Shown: in pieces, positions 1 through 9,571 of the stretch
How the letters are laid out: each line of letters opens with the position of its first letter
How positions within the stretch are numbered: position 1 is the stretch's first letter
Assembly (NCBI RefSeq): GCF_003970915.1
Contig: NZ_RXOF01000009.1
Location: forward strand, 124,001 to 188,000
From: Hymenobacter gummosus
GTDB taxonomy: Bacteria > Bacteroidota > Bacteroidia > Cytophagales > Hymenobacteraceae
Direction: 5' to 3'
Length of the DNA: 64,000 nt
Position numbers and translations under genes: made by a program
The notes under the pieces: model-generated
Database searches by the model: none
The model's input: only the letters and a program-made list of their open reading frames with translations
Told to the model about the DNA's origin: nothing

Positions 1-1123
1 TGGCCTGCACGAAGGCCCGGGCAATGCTCAGCATGGCCGCGCAGCCCGAGGCGTTGTCCACGGCGCCGTTGTAGATGGAGTCGCCCTGCACGGGGGCGCC
101 CACGCCGAGGTGGTCCCAGTGGGCGGTGTAGAGCACGTACTCCCGGGGGCGGGTGGTGCCCGGCAGCACGGCCAGCACGTTCTTGGAAGCCCGCCGTTCG
201 ATGGTGGTGGTGAGGCTGGTGCTCAGGTTCATCTTCAGCGGCCGGGGCTTGAAGCCGGGCTTGTTGGCGGCCGTCTGCAGGGCGGCAAAGTCCTGGCCGG
301 CAGCCCGGAACAGGCGCTGAGCCGCGTCCATCGTAATCCAGCCTTCCAGCCCGCACTTGCTGGCGCCCTTATCATCAGTCTGCGGAAACAGCTGCTCCCC
401 GGCCCAGCTGCTCTCTACCACCGACCACGGGTACGAGGCCGGCTTGGTGTCGTGCACGATGAGCACGGCGGCGGCGCCCTGCCGGGCGGCCTCCTCGTAT
501 TTGTAGGTCCAGCGGCCGTAGTAGGTCATGGCCTTGCCCTTGAACAACGTGGTGTCGCCCACCACGAAGCCCGGGTCGTTGATGAGCACCACCACGGTCT
601 TGCCCTTCACGTCGAGCCCCTGGTAGTCGTTCCAGTTGTACTCGGGCGCCACCACCCCGTAGCCGGCAAACACCAGCGGGGAGTTATTGATATCGATGCG
701 CGGCTGCTCCCGCTCGGTCACGGCCACAAAATCGGTTTTGTAGTTGAGCGTCAGCGGCTGCCGGCCCCCGCTGACGAGCATGGTCCGGGCCGGCGTGGTG
801 CTGATTTCGACCAGGGGCACGTTCTGGAAGTAGGAGCCGTCGGGGCCGGGCTGCAGGCCGAGCTTGCGAAACTCCTCGGCCAGGTACTCCGTGGTCTTCG
901 TCTCGCCCTCGGTGAACGGCTTGCGCCCCAGAAACTCGTCGGAGGCCAGCCGCTGGATGTGCCGGCCAATGTCGGCCGCGCTGATGCCGTCGGCGGGGGC
1001 GGCGGTACTGTCGGCCGCGGCGGCGGTGGTGGCGGAGTTGCCGGTCGAGGACGAGTTACCCTGACAGGCGGCCAGGCCGAGGCCCAGCAGCGCGGCCGCG
1101 GCGGGCAGGAGAAGTAAACGCAT
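1..1123 (-). CDS. M28-family zinc aminopeptidase with PA domain, C-terminus cut by window edge
   Basis: An exported metallopeptidase of the M28 type, which removes N-terminal residues from peptides outside the cytoplasm. The protein begins MRLLLLPAAAALLG and has a lipobox-like LAAC, so it is probably a lipoprotein. A protease-associated (PA) segment follows in the middle (VFAGYGVVAPEYNWNDYQG, then VVVLINDPG). The first zinc-ligand motif of the catalytic domain, HWDHLG, is near the end of the visible part, followed by GAVDNASGCAAMLSIARAF. The remaining metal ligands lie beyond base 1. It is transcribed divergently from the lipoprotein gene at 1431. The family call is firm; the substrate is unknown. 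Confidence 0.85.
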   Translation of the reverse strand, partial: MRLLLLPAAAALLGLGLAACQGNSSSTGNSATTAAAADSTAAPADGISAADIGRHIQRLASDEFLGRKPFTEGETKTTEYLAEEFRKLGLQPGPDGSYFQNVPLVEISTTPARTMLVSGGRQPLTLNYKTDFVAVTEREQPRIDINNSPLVFAGYGVVAPEYNWNDYQGLDVKGKTVVVLINDPGFVVGDTTLFKGKAMTYYGRWTYKYEEAARQGAAAVLIVHDTKPASYPWSVVESSWAGEQLFPQTDDKGASKCGLEGWITMDAAQRLFRAAGQDFAALQTAANKPGFKPRPLKMNLSTSLTTTIERRASKNVLAVLPGTTRPREYVLYTAHWDHLGVGAPVQGDSIYNGAVDNASGCAAMLSIARAFVQA

Positions 1124-1430
1124 AGGCGGAGGCATAGGAAGGTTGTGCGCCGCAAAATGGGTTTTTTGCAGCGTTTGTGGCGCCCGGTGCCGCGTCGCAC
1201 TCCGCTCCTGATGCATCTGGGGCGGCCGTTCTTGCTGGGCAGGGAGGTCAGCTCACCGCGCCTGTTTACCGCCGACAAGCGCCAACCAACATCCGCCGGT
1301 GGGCCCCACAGAAAATAATAGTTCTAACAGCCAGTGCATTATAGCGCGCAGCCAACGAACGGAAACTTTTTCCGCACTTCATGGCACGGAGTTGGAAATC
1401 TGCCGACTACCCCCACGCCTGTTCTGCGCT
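1124..1430. other. Divergent intergenic region, no gene seen
   Basis: This 307-base gap separates two divergent genes and must hold both promoters. A short A+T-rich patch near 1309-1350 is the likeliest promoter area. I see no convincing small gene, RNA or strong hairpin. Confidence 0.4.
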
Positions 1431-2036
1431 ATGAAAACGTTACGCCTTGCCCTGCTTGCCGCTTCCCTGCTGGTTAGCCTCGCCTCCTGCGACTCCAAAT
1501 CCAAATCGGAAGACCCGCAGCCCGAAGCCCCGGCCGTGGCCCGCAACCAGATGGACCGCATGTTTTACTACCCGGTCAGCCTCACGTCCGCCGGCATATC
1601 CTACGCCCCGGCCGATGTGAAAGCCACGGGCCGCCTGACCACCGACCAATTGCTGCTGTCGTTTGGGCCCGAGGCCGGCCAGGACGCGGTGGATTTCGTG
1701 CTCCCCGTGGCGCGGCTGACGGCGGGCCTCACCGGCACCTACGCGCTACAGTCGCTGCCCACGCCCGCCACCGGGGTTGTGCAGGTGGCTTACACGTTTA
1801 CGACGAGCCGCACCGGCTCCGGTACCAGCGGCCGGCTGTTTCTTAGCAACGCCAACTACATGGATGGGCAGGTGGTCATCACAGCTTACGACCAGCGGCG
1901 GCGCCTGCTCAGCGGCAACTACACTGTGCGCATGAACGACATCAGCGACCCGTACAGCACCGCCATGAGCAGCCCGCCCGCCGCCCGCTGCAACCTGACG
2001 CTCAACGGCTCCTTCGAAAACCTGCCCCTGCAGTAA
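1431..2036 (+). CDS. Secreted lipoprotein of unknown function
   Basis: A 201-residue protein. The start at 1431 is chosen because it gives a clear lipoprotein signal (MKTLRLALLAASLLVSLASC), with Cys20 as the lipidated residue; a longer frame upstream is open but lacks a signal. A charged Lys/Ser/Glu linker follows, then a beta-rich domain of about 160 residues with no motif that I recognise. The C-terminal part (YTVRMNDISDP) resembles beta-sandwich lipoproteins of Bacteroidota. It is probably anchored in the outer or inner membrane facing the periplasm. No operon partner is evident: the next gene starts 199 bases downstream. Confidence 0.75.
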   Translation: MKTLRLALLAASLLVSLASCDSKSKSEDPQPEAPAVARNQMDRMFYYPVSLTSAGISYAPADVKATGRLTTDQLLLSFGPEAGQDAVDFVLPVARLTAGLTGTYALQSLPTPATGVVQVAYTFTTSRTGSGTSGRLFLSNANYMDGQVVITAYDQRRRLLSGNYTVRMNDISDPYSTAMSSPPAARCNLTLNGSFENLPLQ

Positions 2037-2235
2037 GCCAGCGGCCTTCCGCCCCTGTGCACCGCCCCGCGCCGGCTCGTCCGGCGCGGGGCGGTGGTGT
2101 TTGGGGGGCCGGCGAAAAGCGCCCACCGTACGCAGCCTTAGCCGCTTAGGTTGCGTCCTTCGCGCGAAATGCCGGCTGGGTTTACGTCAGCCTGCTTACC
2201 TTGCTTCCCACTCTCCTCAATCTCACTGTCCCCTT

Positions 2236-5200
2236 ATGACCCGCAATCAACTGTTGCTGCTCGGCCTGGGCGCCTTCCTGACGGCCGCAGCGCCGCAGAC
2301 GGCTTCGGCCCAGACCAAGGCCGCCGCCAAACCCGCCGCCAAAACTTCCACGGCCACCAAAGCCACCGCCGGCGGCACCGTGCTCAAAGAAAAAGTGACC
2401 CGCAAGCCGGGCGAAGTGGTGATTCCCTACGAGAAGTACGTGCTGCCCAACGGCCTCACGCTCATCGTCTCGGAAGACCACTCCGACCCGATTGCCCACG
2501 TCGACGTGACCTACCACGTGGGCTCGGCCCGCGAAACCATCGGTAAGTCGGGCTTCGCCCACTTCTTCGAGCACATGATGTTCCAGGGCTCCGACAACGT
2601 CGGCGACGAGCAGCACTTCAAGATTGTCAGCTCGGCCGGCGGTACCCTAAACGGCACCACCAACCGCGACCGGACCAACTACTTCGAGACGCTGCCCTCG
2701 AACCAGCTGGAAACCGCCCTGTGGCTGGAAGCCGACCGTATGGGCTTCCTGCTCGACGCGGTGACGGAAAAGAAATTCGAAGTGCAGCGCAGCACCGTGA
2801 AAAACGAGCGCGGCCAGAACTACGACAACCGCCCCTACGGCCTGGCCTACGAAACCGTCGGCCGCACGCTCTATCCCTACGGGCACCCCTACTCCTGGAC
2901 GACCATCGGCTACCTGGAGGACCTGAACCGCTCGGACGTCAATGACCTGAAGAACTTCTTCCTGCGCTGGTACGGCCCGAACAACGCCACCGTAACCGTG
3001 GGCGGCGACGTGAAAACGGCCGACGTGGTGAAGCTGGTGGAGAAATACTTCGGCTCCATTCCGCGCGGCCCCGAGGTGCAGAACCAGAAGCCCATGGTGC
3101 CCACGCTGACCGCGGACCGCTACGTGAGCTACCAGGACAACGTGCGCTTCCCCATGCTGCAGATGGTCTTCCCGACCGTGCCCGGCAACCACCCCGACGA
3201 GCCGGCCATCGACGCGCTGGCGGCTATTCTGGGCGGCTCCAAGACCTCGCCGCTGTACCAGAACCTGGTGAAGGCCCAGAAGGCCGTGCAGGCGCAGTCG
3301 TACCACCCCACCTCCGAGCTGAGCGGGGAATTCACGATGGTGGCCCTGGGCATGCCCGGCAAGCCGCTGAGCGAGCTGGAAAGCGTGATGCGCGCCTCCA
3401 TCGAGGAGCTGGCCAAGCGCGGCATTTCCGACGAGGACGTGGCCCGCTACAAAGCCTCGACCGAAGCCGACCTCATCAACCGCCTCAGCAGCGTGAGCGG
3501 CAAGGTGACTACGCTGGCCTCGTACCAGTACCAGACCGGCAACCCCAACCGCCTGCCCACCGACCTCAAGCGCATTCAGAGCTTGACCAAGGCCGACGTG
3601 GACCGCGTGTTCAAGCAGTACGTGCTCGGCAAGAAGGCTGTCATCCTGAGCGTGGTGCCCAAGGCCAACCCCGAGCTGGTAGCCAAAGCTGACAACTACA
3701 CCGTCGACAAATCGGCCTTCAAGGCGCCCAAAGACGAGTACGCCGGCCTGAAGTACGTGAAGGCCAAGGACAACTTCGACCGCACGAAGCAGCCCAAGGC
3801 CGGCCAGGCCCCGATGGTGGCCGTGCCCGCCGTGTGGAAGGCGGACATGCCCAACCAGCTGAAGGTCATCGGCACGCAGAACACCGAAATGCCGACCACC
3901 ACGCTGCTGCTCACCATCCGCGGCGGCCACCGCCTGGAGGGCGCCATGCCGGGCAAGGCCGGCATTGCCTCGCTGACGGCCAGCATGATGGAGGAAAGCA
4001 CCGAGAAATACACCGCCGAGCAGTTTGACGCCGAGCTGGAGAAGCTGGGCAGCAACATCAGCATCTCGCCCGGCGACGACAACACCACGGTGTACGTGCA
4101 GACGCTGACCAAGAACCTGGACAAGACCCTGGCCCTGCTCGACCAGCGCCTGCTGCACCCCAAGTTCGAGCAGGAAGACTTCGACCGCCTCAAGAAGCAG
4201 ACCCTGGAGGGCATTGCCAACCAGAACACCCAGCCGGTAGTCATTGCCAACAAAACCTACTCGCGCCTGCTCTACGGCCAGAACGACATCATGGCCACGC
4301 CTTCGTCGGGCACGGCCGCCTCGGTGGGCAGCCTCACGCTCGACGACGTGAAGCAGTTCTACCAGACCTACTACGCGCCCAACATCAGCCACCTGGTGGT
4401 GGTCAGCGACGCCCCGCAGGCCACGATTACGCCCAAGCTGAGCTTCCTCAACAGCTGGGCCTCGAAGCCGGTGACGCTGCCCAAGGCTACGGCCTCGGCC
4501 AAGACCGACAAGACCAAGCTGTACTTCGTCAACAAGGACAACGCCCCGCAGTCGGAAATCCGCATCGGCTACGTGGGCCTGCCCTACGACGCGACGGGTG
4601 AGTACTACCGCGCGTACTTGATGAACTACATCCTGGGCGGCGCCTTCAACTCGCGCATCAACCTGAACCTGCGCGAGGACAAGGGCTACACCTACGGCGC
4701 CCGCTCGGGCTTCCAGGGCGGCCACTACGCCGGCCCCTACACGGCCCAGGCCGGCGTGCGCGCCGATGCCTCGGCCGCCTCGGTGAAGGAGTTCATGAAG
4801 GAAATCGAGACCTTCCGCAAGGACGGCATCACCGATGAGGAGCTGGCCTTCCTGAAAGCCAGCATCGGCCAGAGCGACGCGCTGAAGTACGAAACCGGCC
4901 AGCAGAAAGCCTCCTTCCTGGCCCGCCTGGTAGAATATGACCTGCCCACCGACTACGTGAAGCAGCAGACCGAAATTCTGAACAACCTCACCAAGGAGGA
5001 CGTGAAGAACCTGGCCGGCAAGTACCTGCCCGAGCAGATGTACATCGTGACCGTGGGCGACAAGAAGTACCTGCCGGAGCTGAAGCAGCTGGGCTACGAG
5101 GTAGTTGAGCTGGACGCCGACGGCAACCCCGTGGCCCCGGTTGTAGCCGCCGAGCCCGCCCCGGCTGCCGCCCCCGTAACGCCCGCCACCAGCGACAAAA

Positions 5201-5271
5201 AGACCAAGGTGAAGGTGAAGGAGGACGGTAAGAAGGACAAGAAGAAGTCGAAGTCGGACGAGGCCAAGTAA
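2236..5271 (+). CDS. Two-domain M16 (insulinase/pitrilysin-type) zinc metallopeptidase, secreted
   Basis: A 1011-residue M16 peptidase carrying both family halves in one chain. The start at 2236 gives a signal peptide (MTRNQLLLLGLGAFLTAAAP, ending TASA-Q). The N-terminal half has the inverted zinc motif HFFEH (His109, Glu112, His113) and a likely third ligand in NERGQ (Glu191). The C-terminal half, starting near residue 540, lacks HxxEH, as is usual for the inactive partner half; it does have the RGYTYGARS-like segment GYTYGARSGF. The tail is rich in Lys, Pro and Ala. These enzymes degrade peptides in a closed chamber, here probably in the periplasm. A strong terminator follows. Confidence 0.93.
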   Translation: MTRNQLLLLGLGAFLTAAAPQTASAQTKAAAKPAAKTSTATKATAGGTVLKEKVTRKPGEVVIPYEKYVLPNGLTLIVSEDHSDPIAHVDVTYHVGSARETIGKSGFAHFFEHMMFQGSDNVGDEQHFKIVSSAGGTLNGTTNRDRTNYFETLPSNQLETALWLEADRMGFLLDAVTEKKFEVQRSTVKNERGQNYDNRPYGLAYETVGRTLYPYGHPYSWTTIGYLEDLNRSDVNDLKNFFLRWYGPNNATVTVGGDVKTADVVKLVEKYFGSIPRGPEVQNQKPMVPTLTADRYVSYQDNVRFPMLQMVFPTVPGNHPDEPAIDALAAILGGSKTSPLYQNLVKAQKAVQAQSYHPTSELSGEFTMVALGMPGKPLSELESVMRASIEELAKRGISDEDVARYKASTEADLINRLSSVSGKVTTLASYQYQTGNPNRLPTDLKRIQSLTKADVDRVFKQYVLGKKAVILSVVPKANPELVAKADNYTVDKSAFKAPKDEYAGLKYVKAKDNFDRTKQPKAGQAPMVAVPAVWKADMPNQLKVIGTQNTEMPTTTLLLTIRGGHRLEGAMPGKAGIASLTASMMEESTEKYTAEQFDAELEKLGSNISISPGDDNTTVYVQTLTKNLDKTLALLDQRLLHPKFEQEDFDRLKKQTLEGIANQNTQPVVIANKTYSRLLYGQNDIMATPSSGTAASVGSLTLDDVKQFYQTYYAPNISHLVVVSDAPQATITPKLSFLNSWASKPVTLPKATASAKTDKTKLYFVNKDNAPQSEIRIGYVGLPYDATGEYYRAYLMNYILGGAFNSRINLNLREDKGYTYGARSGFQGGHYAGPYTAQAGVRADASAASVKEFMKEIETFRKDGITDEELAFLKASIGQSDALKYETGQQKASFLARLVEYDLPTDYVKQQTEILNNLTKEDVKNLAGKYLPEQMYIVTVGDKKYLPELKQLGYEVVELDADGNPVAPVVAAEPAPAAAPVTPATSDKKTKVKVKEDGKKDKKKSKSDEAK

Positions 5272-5298
5272 GCCCCGCCCGCCTTTCGGCCCGAGTGA

Positions 5299-5338
5299 AA
5301 CCGGGGCGCTGCCGCAGTGGCAGCGCCCCGGTTTTTTT
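5299..5338 (+). terminator. Intrinsic terminator after the M16 gene
   Basis: A perfect 15-bp stem (5299-5313 with 5319-5333) and a 5-base loop are followed by a run of T. It ends the M16 transcript 28 bases after the stop codon. Confidence 0.9.
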
Positions 5339-5400
5339 GTTGTCTGGCGGGGATGGTTGCAGCAGGCAGCGCGCCCGGCAACTGCCACGGCCCAGCTAAC

Positions 5401-5673
5401 CCCGCGCCGGTGCGGTTCGACACCGCGGCTTCCCGGCCTGTAACCGCGAAGTCGCGGCTGCGAACCGCGAGCTTGCGGTCTGAAACCGGGAGCTTGCGGC
5501 ACAAAACCGCGAAGTCGCGGTTACGGACCGCGAAGCTGCGGTCTGGAACCGCGAGCTTGCGGCTTGGAACCGCAGCCTCGCGGTGTAGAGCCGCGACCGT
5601 GCGGTGCGGAACCGCAACCGACCGGTCCGGCACCACCCGGAGGCGGTACCGAACCGGTCGGCGGCGAACGGTG
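5401..5673. repeat. 13-unit tandem array with exact 21-bp period, each unit a dyad
   Basis: Units begin at 5401, 5422, 5443, 5464, 5485, 5506, 5527, 5548, 5569, 5590, 5611, 5632 and 5653, with no insertion or deletion between them. The best units read ACCGCGA-AG-TCGCGG plus five variable bases, so each unit holds an inverted repeat. Units at the edges are more degenerate. The array lies between the M16 terminator and the stop codon of the convergent gene at 5691. Several frames stay open through it only because 21 is a multiple of 3. Confidence 0.9.
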
Positions 5674-5690
5674 GCGGGAGCGGGGCGGGC

Positions 5691-6179
5691 CTAGCCGGGC
5701 TGGCTGCCGGGCTTGGCGGGCTTGGCCGCGCCCTGGCGGTACTGATAGCGCTTGCGCATCTGCTGGTAAGGGGCCTGCACGGCGGCGGTTTCGCCCTTGT
5801 CCTTGCCCAGGTCCTCGTAGATGTCGTCGGCCGTCACCATCACGTCGGCGCCCACGAGGCGGAAGGTGTCTTCGAGCTTCTGGTAGAGCGGGGCCAGCAC
5901 CGCCCGGATTTCGCGCAGGTCCTCCATCAGCTGCACGTCGCGCTCGTACTCGGCCAGCACGAAGGAGCGGCGGGTAAAGGAGAGGTCGGCGCGCACCGCG
6001 TCGAGGCCGGCCAGGGCGTAAGGCACCCCGTCGACGCCGATGTTGCGCAGGCTGCGGCTGTCTTCGGAAGACAGCGTAACGAGGAAATCGAGCGTTGCGG
6101 CCGCGTCCTTGAGGTGCTGAATAACCTGTTGCTTGTCGGGGGCCGTCAGCGCGGCCGAAATACGGTTGCCGTTTTTCAT
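5691..6179 (-). CDS. Conserved-looking hypothetical cytoplasmic protein
   Basis: A 162-residue protein starting MKNGNRISAALTAPDKQQVI. It has no signal peptide or membrane segment. The sequence is mostly helical, with regularly spaced hydrophobic residues suggesting a helix bundle, and ends in a Lys/Pro/Gly-rich tail ([13 protein letters not shown]). I do not recognise the family. Good codon use and a clear ATG support a real gene. It is convergent with the M16 gene, with the 21-bp array lying just beyond its stop. The next gene on the same strand ends upstream at 6251, about 70 bases away from its start. Confidence 0.7.
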   Translation of the reverse strand: MKNGNRISAALTAPDKQQVIQHLKDAAATLDFLVTLSSEDSRSLRNIGVDGVPYALAGLDAVRADLSFTRRSFVLAEYERDVQLMEDLREIRAVLAPLYQKLEDTFRLVGADVMVTADDIYEDLGKDKGETAAVQAPYQQMRKRYQYRQGAAKPAKPGSQPG

Positions 6180-6250
6180 GGCAGGTGGAAATAGGAAAAG
6201 TGGTGGGAAGAAAGGCCCCCAGGCCGGCGCGGCGCGGGGGAAATACGAGG

Positions 6251-9200
6251 TTAGTGCGTCACCTGAATCTGGCGCTGCTCGGTGCGGTTGCCCCGGCGCA
6301 ATTGCAGGTGGTAGAGGCCGGCGGGCAGCGCGCGGGTATCCAGGCGCAGGCGGCCCTGCGGGGCCTGCTGCTGGCGGCGGGGCTGGCCCTGTCCGTCGTA
6401 GAGGGTGGCCTGGAAGGCTGCGCGCTGGCTTTCCTCGATGGTCAGCTCCTCCTGGGCCGGGTTGGGGTACACGGCGTAGGCGGGGCGCTGGTTGGCGCAG
6501 CCGGGCGCGTAGGTAACCAGCACGGCGGTGGTCAGCCGCACCGGGGTGGGGCTGCCGGGGCAGGTTCCTGTGGCTTCGATAACGACCGGCATCTGGGTCT
6601 GCGTCGGGTCGTTGTCGGGCAGCGTATACTGCACCTGGGCCAGCCCGTTGTAATGGGGCAAAAAGCCCGCGTTGTTGATGTTCCAGCGGTAGTCGCCCTG
6701 CACGTTCAGCCCGTTGGCCGACAGGGTCACGGTGGAGCCGGCGCAGTCGCCGTTCACCGTTAGGTTCAGCTCGCTCGGACCCACCGTGACGGGCAGTGTG
6801 AGCGGGGCGCTTGCCTGATAACCCGTGCGCGTGGCGCGCACTTCAATTTGGCCCGTACCCGGCGTCGTCAGCCCGTATATGACCACGGAAGGCCCCACGC
6901 CCGTGCGCGTCTGGTCAGCGGGGTTGCCGGCCGAGAAGCTCAGCGGCCCGGTAAGCGTCCAGGTGTAGATGGTGCCCGGCTGCCCGGTGCGGGTGGGGTT
7001 CACGCACTGGTCGAGGGTGTACGTAGCCGATTGCCCGGGGCAGAGTGAGGTGGGCGCGGTGCTGAAGACCGGCGTTTCGGTGATGCCTGCCAGCTCCCGA
7101 AACAGGAAAGCCTGCATATCCGAGTCATTGACCGTGACGTGCTCCGTGTTGGAGGTGGCGGAAGCGTAGTAGGCATCGAAGGGGGTTTCGTCGTTGCACA
7201 CCAAGTTGTAACCGCGCAGGTTAGCATACGGGTTCGGCAACGTGCCCGTAGATTGGTAGCTGCTCATGGAGCGGTACTGGTAACCCAGCGCGCTGACGGT
7301 AGGAATGAAGGTGTGCCGGGGGTGCAGGTTGAAAAACTGCATGTCGTAGCCTGCTTTGTCGTCGGCCTCCTCCCCGATGTCCCGAACCTGTTTCATGGCA
7401 TCGTACCAGCCGCCGGGGGCCAGGTCGTAACTGCCGTTGGCCTGGGAGCGGGCCACCTCACGCCGGTGGAAGGGCGTGAAGTTGTGGAAGGCCACCACCA
7501 GATCAATGTAGCCCTCAAACACCGTACAGTTGTTGTTCAGGTGCGGGGTGAAGTTCATGCGGGCGTTGGAGAGCTTCAACAGCGAATTGCGCGGCACCAG
7601 AAACAGCAGGCGGGGATTGCGCAGCCAGATGTCCATGCGCAGGGCCTCGCCACAGGGCGTCCCGTGGGTGGCCAGCTGGCCGTTCTGGGCGCCGTTGGCA
7701 ATGGCCACGCGGCGCAGGTTCTGGGGGTAGCCAAGCGAGCCGGGCAGGCCGTTGTCGCGCAGGGCGTACATAAACGGGTTGCGGAACGCGGGCGAGCCGG
7801 CGGCCGACTGCACCGTTTTGAGGTGGTGGTCGACGAGCATCTGCTGGGCGGCGGGCGAGTTGATTTTGACGTTCAGGTTGCGGTTGGCCGAAGCCGACAT
7901 CATCCGGTAGAACGACAGAAAATACTGCGCCGCCAGCGGCACGTTGGCGCCCTGGTGCGGGGCATCAAACGAGAGCCACACGCTGGTGCGGTGGTCGTAG
8001 TCGGGGTTCAGGTAGGTGGGTTGGCCGTTGATGCTGCCGTTGGGGTCGTTGTAGTATTTCTCCATGAAGGCCAGCGCGTAGCGCGACACCAGCCCGCCCA
8101 TGCTCGGCCCGATGATGGCGAACTTGTAGGGCTGCCCGGTGGCCGGGTCCACGGCCAGGCGGGGCTTAAGGGTGTTGAGCAGCTGCACCAGCACCATCGC
8201 GTTGCGCTCGATGTAGTCGGCCCCGCCGTCTATGTCCTCCGAGGTGCGCCCGCCTCCCTCTACGTCGCGCCGGGATTTGGGAAAGTTCAGGATTATCAGG
8301 TCCCGCTGCAATCTATCAAGAGTGGCCAGTACGCCGTTCCGCTGTAACTGATCGTACAGGCTTTCTTCATCTCCAGGTCTTGGAAAATACAGTTTGCGCT
8401 TATCCCCAAAATCTATCCCGTCGATAAAAATCACCGGATTCCGCAGCTGATAGTTCTGGGGATTGGCGCCGTACTCCGCCTGCGAAGCGGGGTGGTGCAG
8501 CACGGTCAGGTACTCCCCTTCGCCATAGATTCGGCCCACGTTGTAATAGCTGCCGTTGTTGGCGTAGCTTTCAAAGGGAATAGCCGCGCGGACGGTGCCT
8601 ATCTGGTCGGTGAGCGGGAGCGACACCGCGGCGGGCTCACCCGGGCCGGGGCCGACGACGGGGCCGCCGGGCGCGGCGGCGCGGGCGGCCCCACCAGAGG
8701 CGCGCACCACCAGCCGCGCCTGGGCCTGGGCCTGCCCGCCCCCCGCGAAGTACACGGTGAAGCGCAGCAGCTTGCGGCCCGGCGCGGCGTAGCTGACGGC
8801 CACGCGCTGCCCCGGCTGGCAAGCCACTGCTCCCTGCCCGTTGTCGAAATCTACCAGCAGGCCGCTGACCCGCCGCCCGCGGGTGCTCAGCAGCAGCTCG
8901 GGCGCCACGTAGAAGTGGGCGGCAGCAGCCACGGTATCGGCCAGGGCGGCGGCCAGCGTGAGCTGCCGGGTGTAGAAGGGCGCGCGCGGGCGGCCCGCCA
9001 CATCGTAGAACAAGCCGTTTTGCAGCGCCAGCAGCTGGTCGGGCATGGCCAGCGTGTCGAGCAGCTGAAAGCGGGCATCGAGCACGGCCAGCGGCACCGA
9101 GTCGCGGCGGGCCAGGTAGTCGAGGCGGTCATCGAAGCGCTCGGGGGCGGGCCGGGGCGGCACGGTGTACGAGGCCGCGTACAGCTCCAGGTAGGCCTGG

Positions 9201-9484
9201 CGAAAGTGCTGGGCCGAGGAGGTGTCGACGGCCGGCTCGAACGCGTGCAGCAGGGCCAGAGGCAGCACGCGGTCGTAAAGCAGGCTGCTGCTGACGCCGG
9301 ACTTGCTCACGTGCTGCAAGAGCGAGTCGACCAGGCGGGTGTAAGGGTTGGTGGCCGGCATGGGGATGCTGATCGGCGGACCGCCCCCGCCGGGCGCGGC
9401 AGCCGTGGTCACGAGTGGGCGCTGGGCCAGCGCGGCCGAGGCGGCCACCAGCCAGCAAAAGAGCCACAGATAAGCGTGTTTCAT
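6251..9484 (-). CDS. Large exported alpha/beta-hydrolase (lipase-like) with T9SS C-terminal sorting domain
   Basis: A 1077-residue protein. The start at 9484 gives a signal peptide (MKHAYLWLFCWLVAASAALA). The central region has a lipase-type nucleophile elbow, GPSMGG, with Ser461, preceded by VIFIDGIDFGDKRK and followed by FDAPHQGANVP, as in PGAP1-like or lipase-like hydrolases. The C-terminal third has Ig-like or PKD-like beta domains and ends in a type A T9SS sorting domain (YPNPAQEELTIE through GLYHLQLRRG). It should therefore cross the outer membrane through the T9SS and act at the cell surface or outside. The substrate, an ester lipid or polymer, is not known. Confidence 0.85.
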   Translation of the reverse strand: MKHAYLWLFCWLVAASAALAQRPLVTTAAAPGGGGPPISIPMPATNPYTRLVDSLLQHVSKSGVSSSLLYDRVLPLALLHAFEPAVDTSSAQHFRQAYLELYAASYTVPPRPAPERFDDRLDYLARRDSVPLAVLDARFQLLDTLAMPDQLLALQNGLFYDVAGRPRAPFYTRQLTLAAALADTVAAAAHFYVAPELLLSTRGRRVSGLLVDFDNGQGAVACQPGQRVAVSYAAPGRKLLRFTVYFAGGGQAQAQARLVVRASGGAARAAAPGGPVVGPGPGEPAAVSLPLTDQIGTVRAAIPFESYANNGSYYNVGRIYGEGEYLTVLHHPASQAEYGANPQNYQLRNPVIFIDGIDFGDKRKLYFPRPGDEESLYDQLQRNGVLATLDRLQRDLIILNFPKSRRDVEGGGRTSEDIDGGADYIERNAMVLVQLLNTLKPRLAVDPATGQPYKFAIIGPSMGGLVSRYALAFMEKYYNDPNGSINGQPTYLNPDYDHRTSVWLSFDAPHQGANVPLAAQYFLSFYRMMSASANRNLNVKINSPAAQQMLVDHHLKTVQSAAGSPAFRNPFMYALRDNGLPGSLGYPQNLRRVAIANGAQNGQLATHGTPCGEALRMDIWLRNPRLLFLVPRNSLLKLSNARMNFTPHLNNNCTVFEGYIDLVVAFHNFTPFHRREVARSQANGSYDLAPGGWYDAMKQVRDIGEEADDKAGYDMQFFNLHPRHTFIPTVSALGYQYRSMSSYQSTGTLPNPYANLRGYNLVCNDETPFDAYYASATSNTEHVTVNDSDMQAFLFRELAGITETPVFSTAPTSLCPGQSATYTLDQCVNPTRTGQPGTIYTWTLTGPLSFSAGNPADQTRTGVGPSVVIYGLTTPGTGQIEVRATRTGYQASAPLTLPVTVGPSELNLTVNGDCAGSTVTLSANGLNVQGDYRWNINNAGFLPHYNGLAQVQYTLPDNDPTQTQMPVVIEATGTCPGSPTPVRLTTAVLVTYAPGCANQRPAYAVYPNPAQEELTIEESQRAAFQATLYDGQGQPRRQQQAPQGRLRLDTRALPAGLYHLQLRRGNRTEQRQIQVTH

Positions 9485-9571
9485 ATGCGGTAAGGAAAAA
9501 AGTGAAACAATGAACCTGGCCGCCACCGGGGGCGGCCTGAAAAAGCAATAGACTAAGCCCGCGGCCGGGGG

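Noticed and set aside
2647-5502. Long open frame on the minus strand opposite the M16 gene (951 codons)
   Set aside because: It is a shadow of a G+C-rich gene: the translated sequence is low-complexity (Val, Gly, His, Gln), with no motif, while the plus strand has a full M16 protein.
5317-5694. Frames with 7-residue repeats across the 21-bp array, on both strands
   Set aside because: The repeat period keeps several frames open at once; none has a signal, a ribosome-binding site or conserved residues beyond the DNA repeat.
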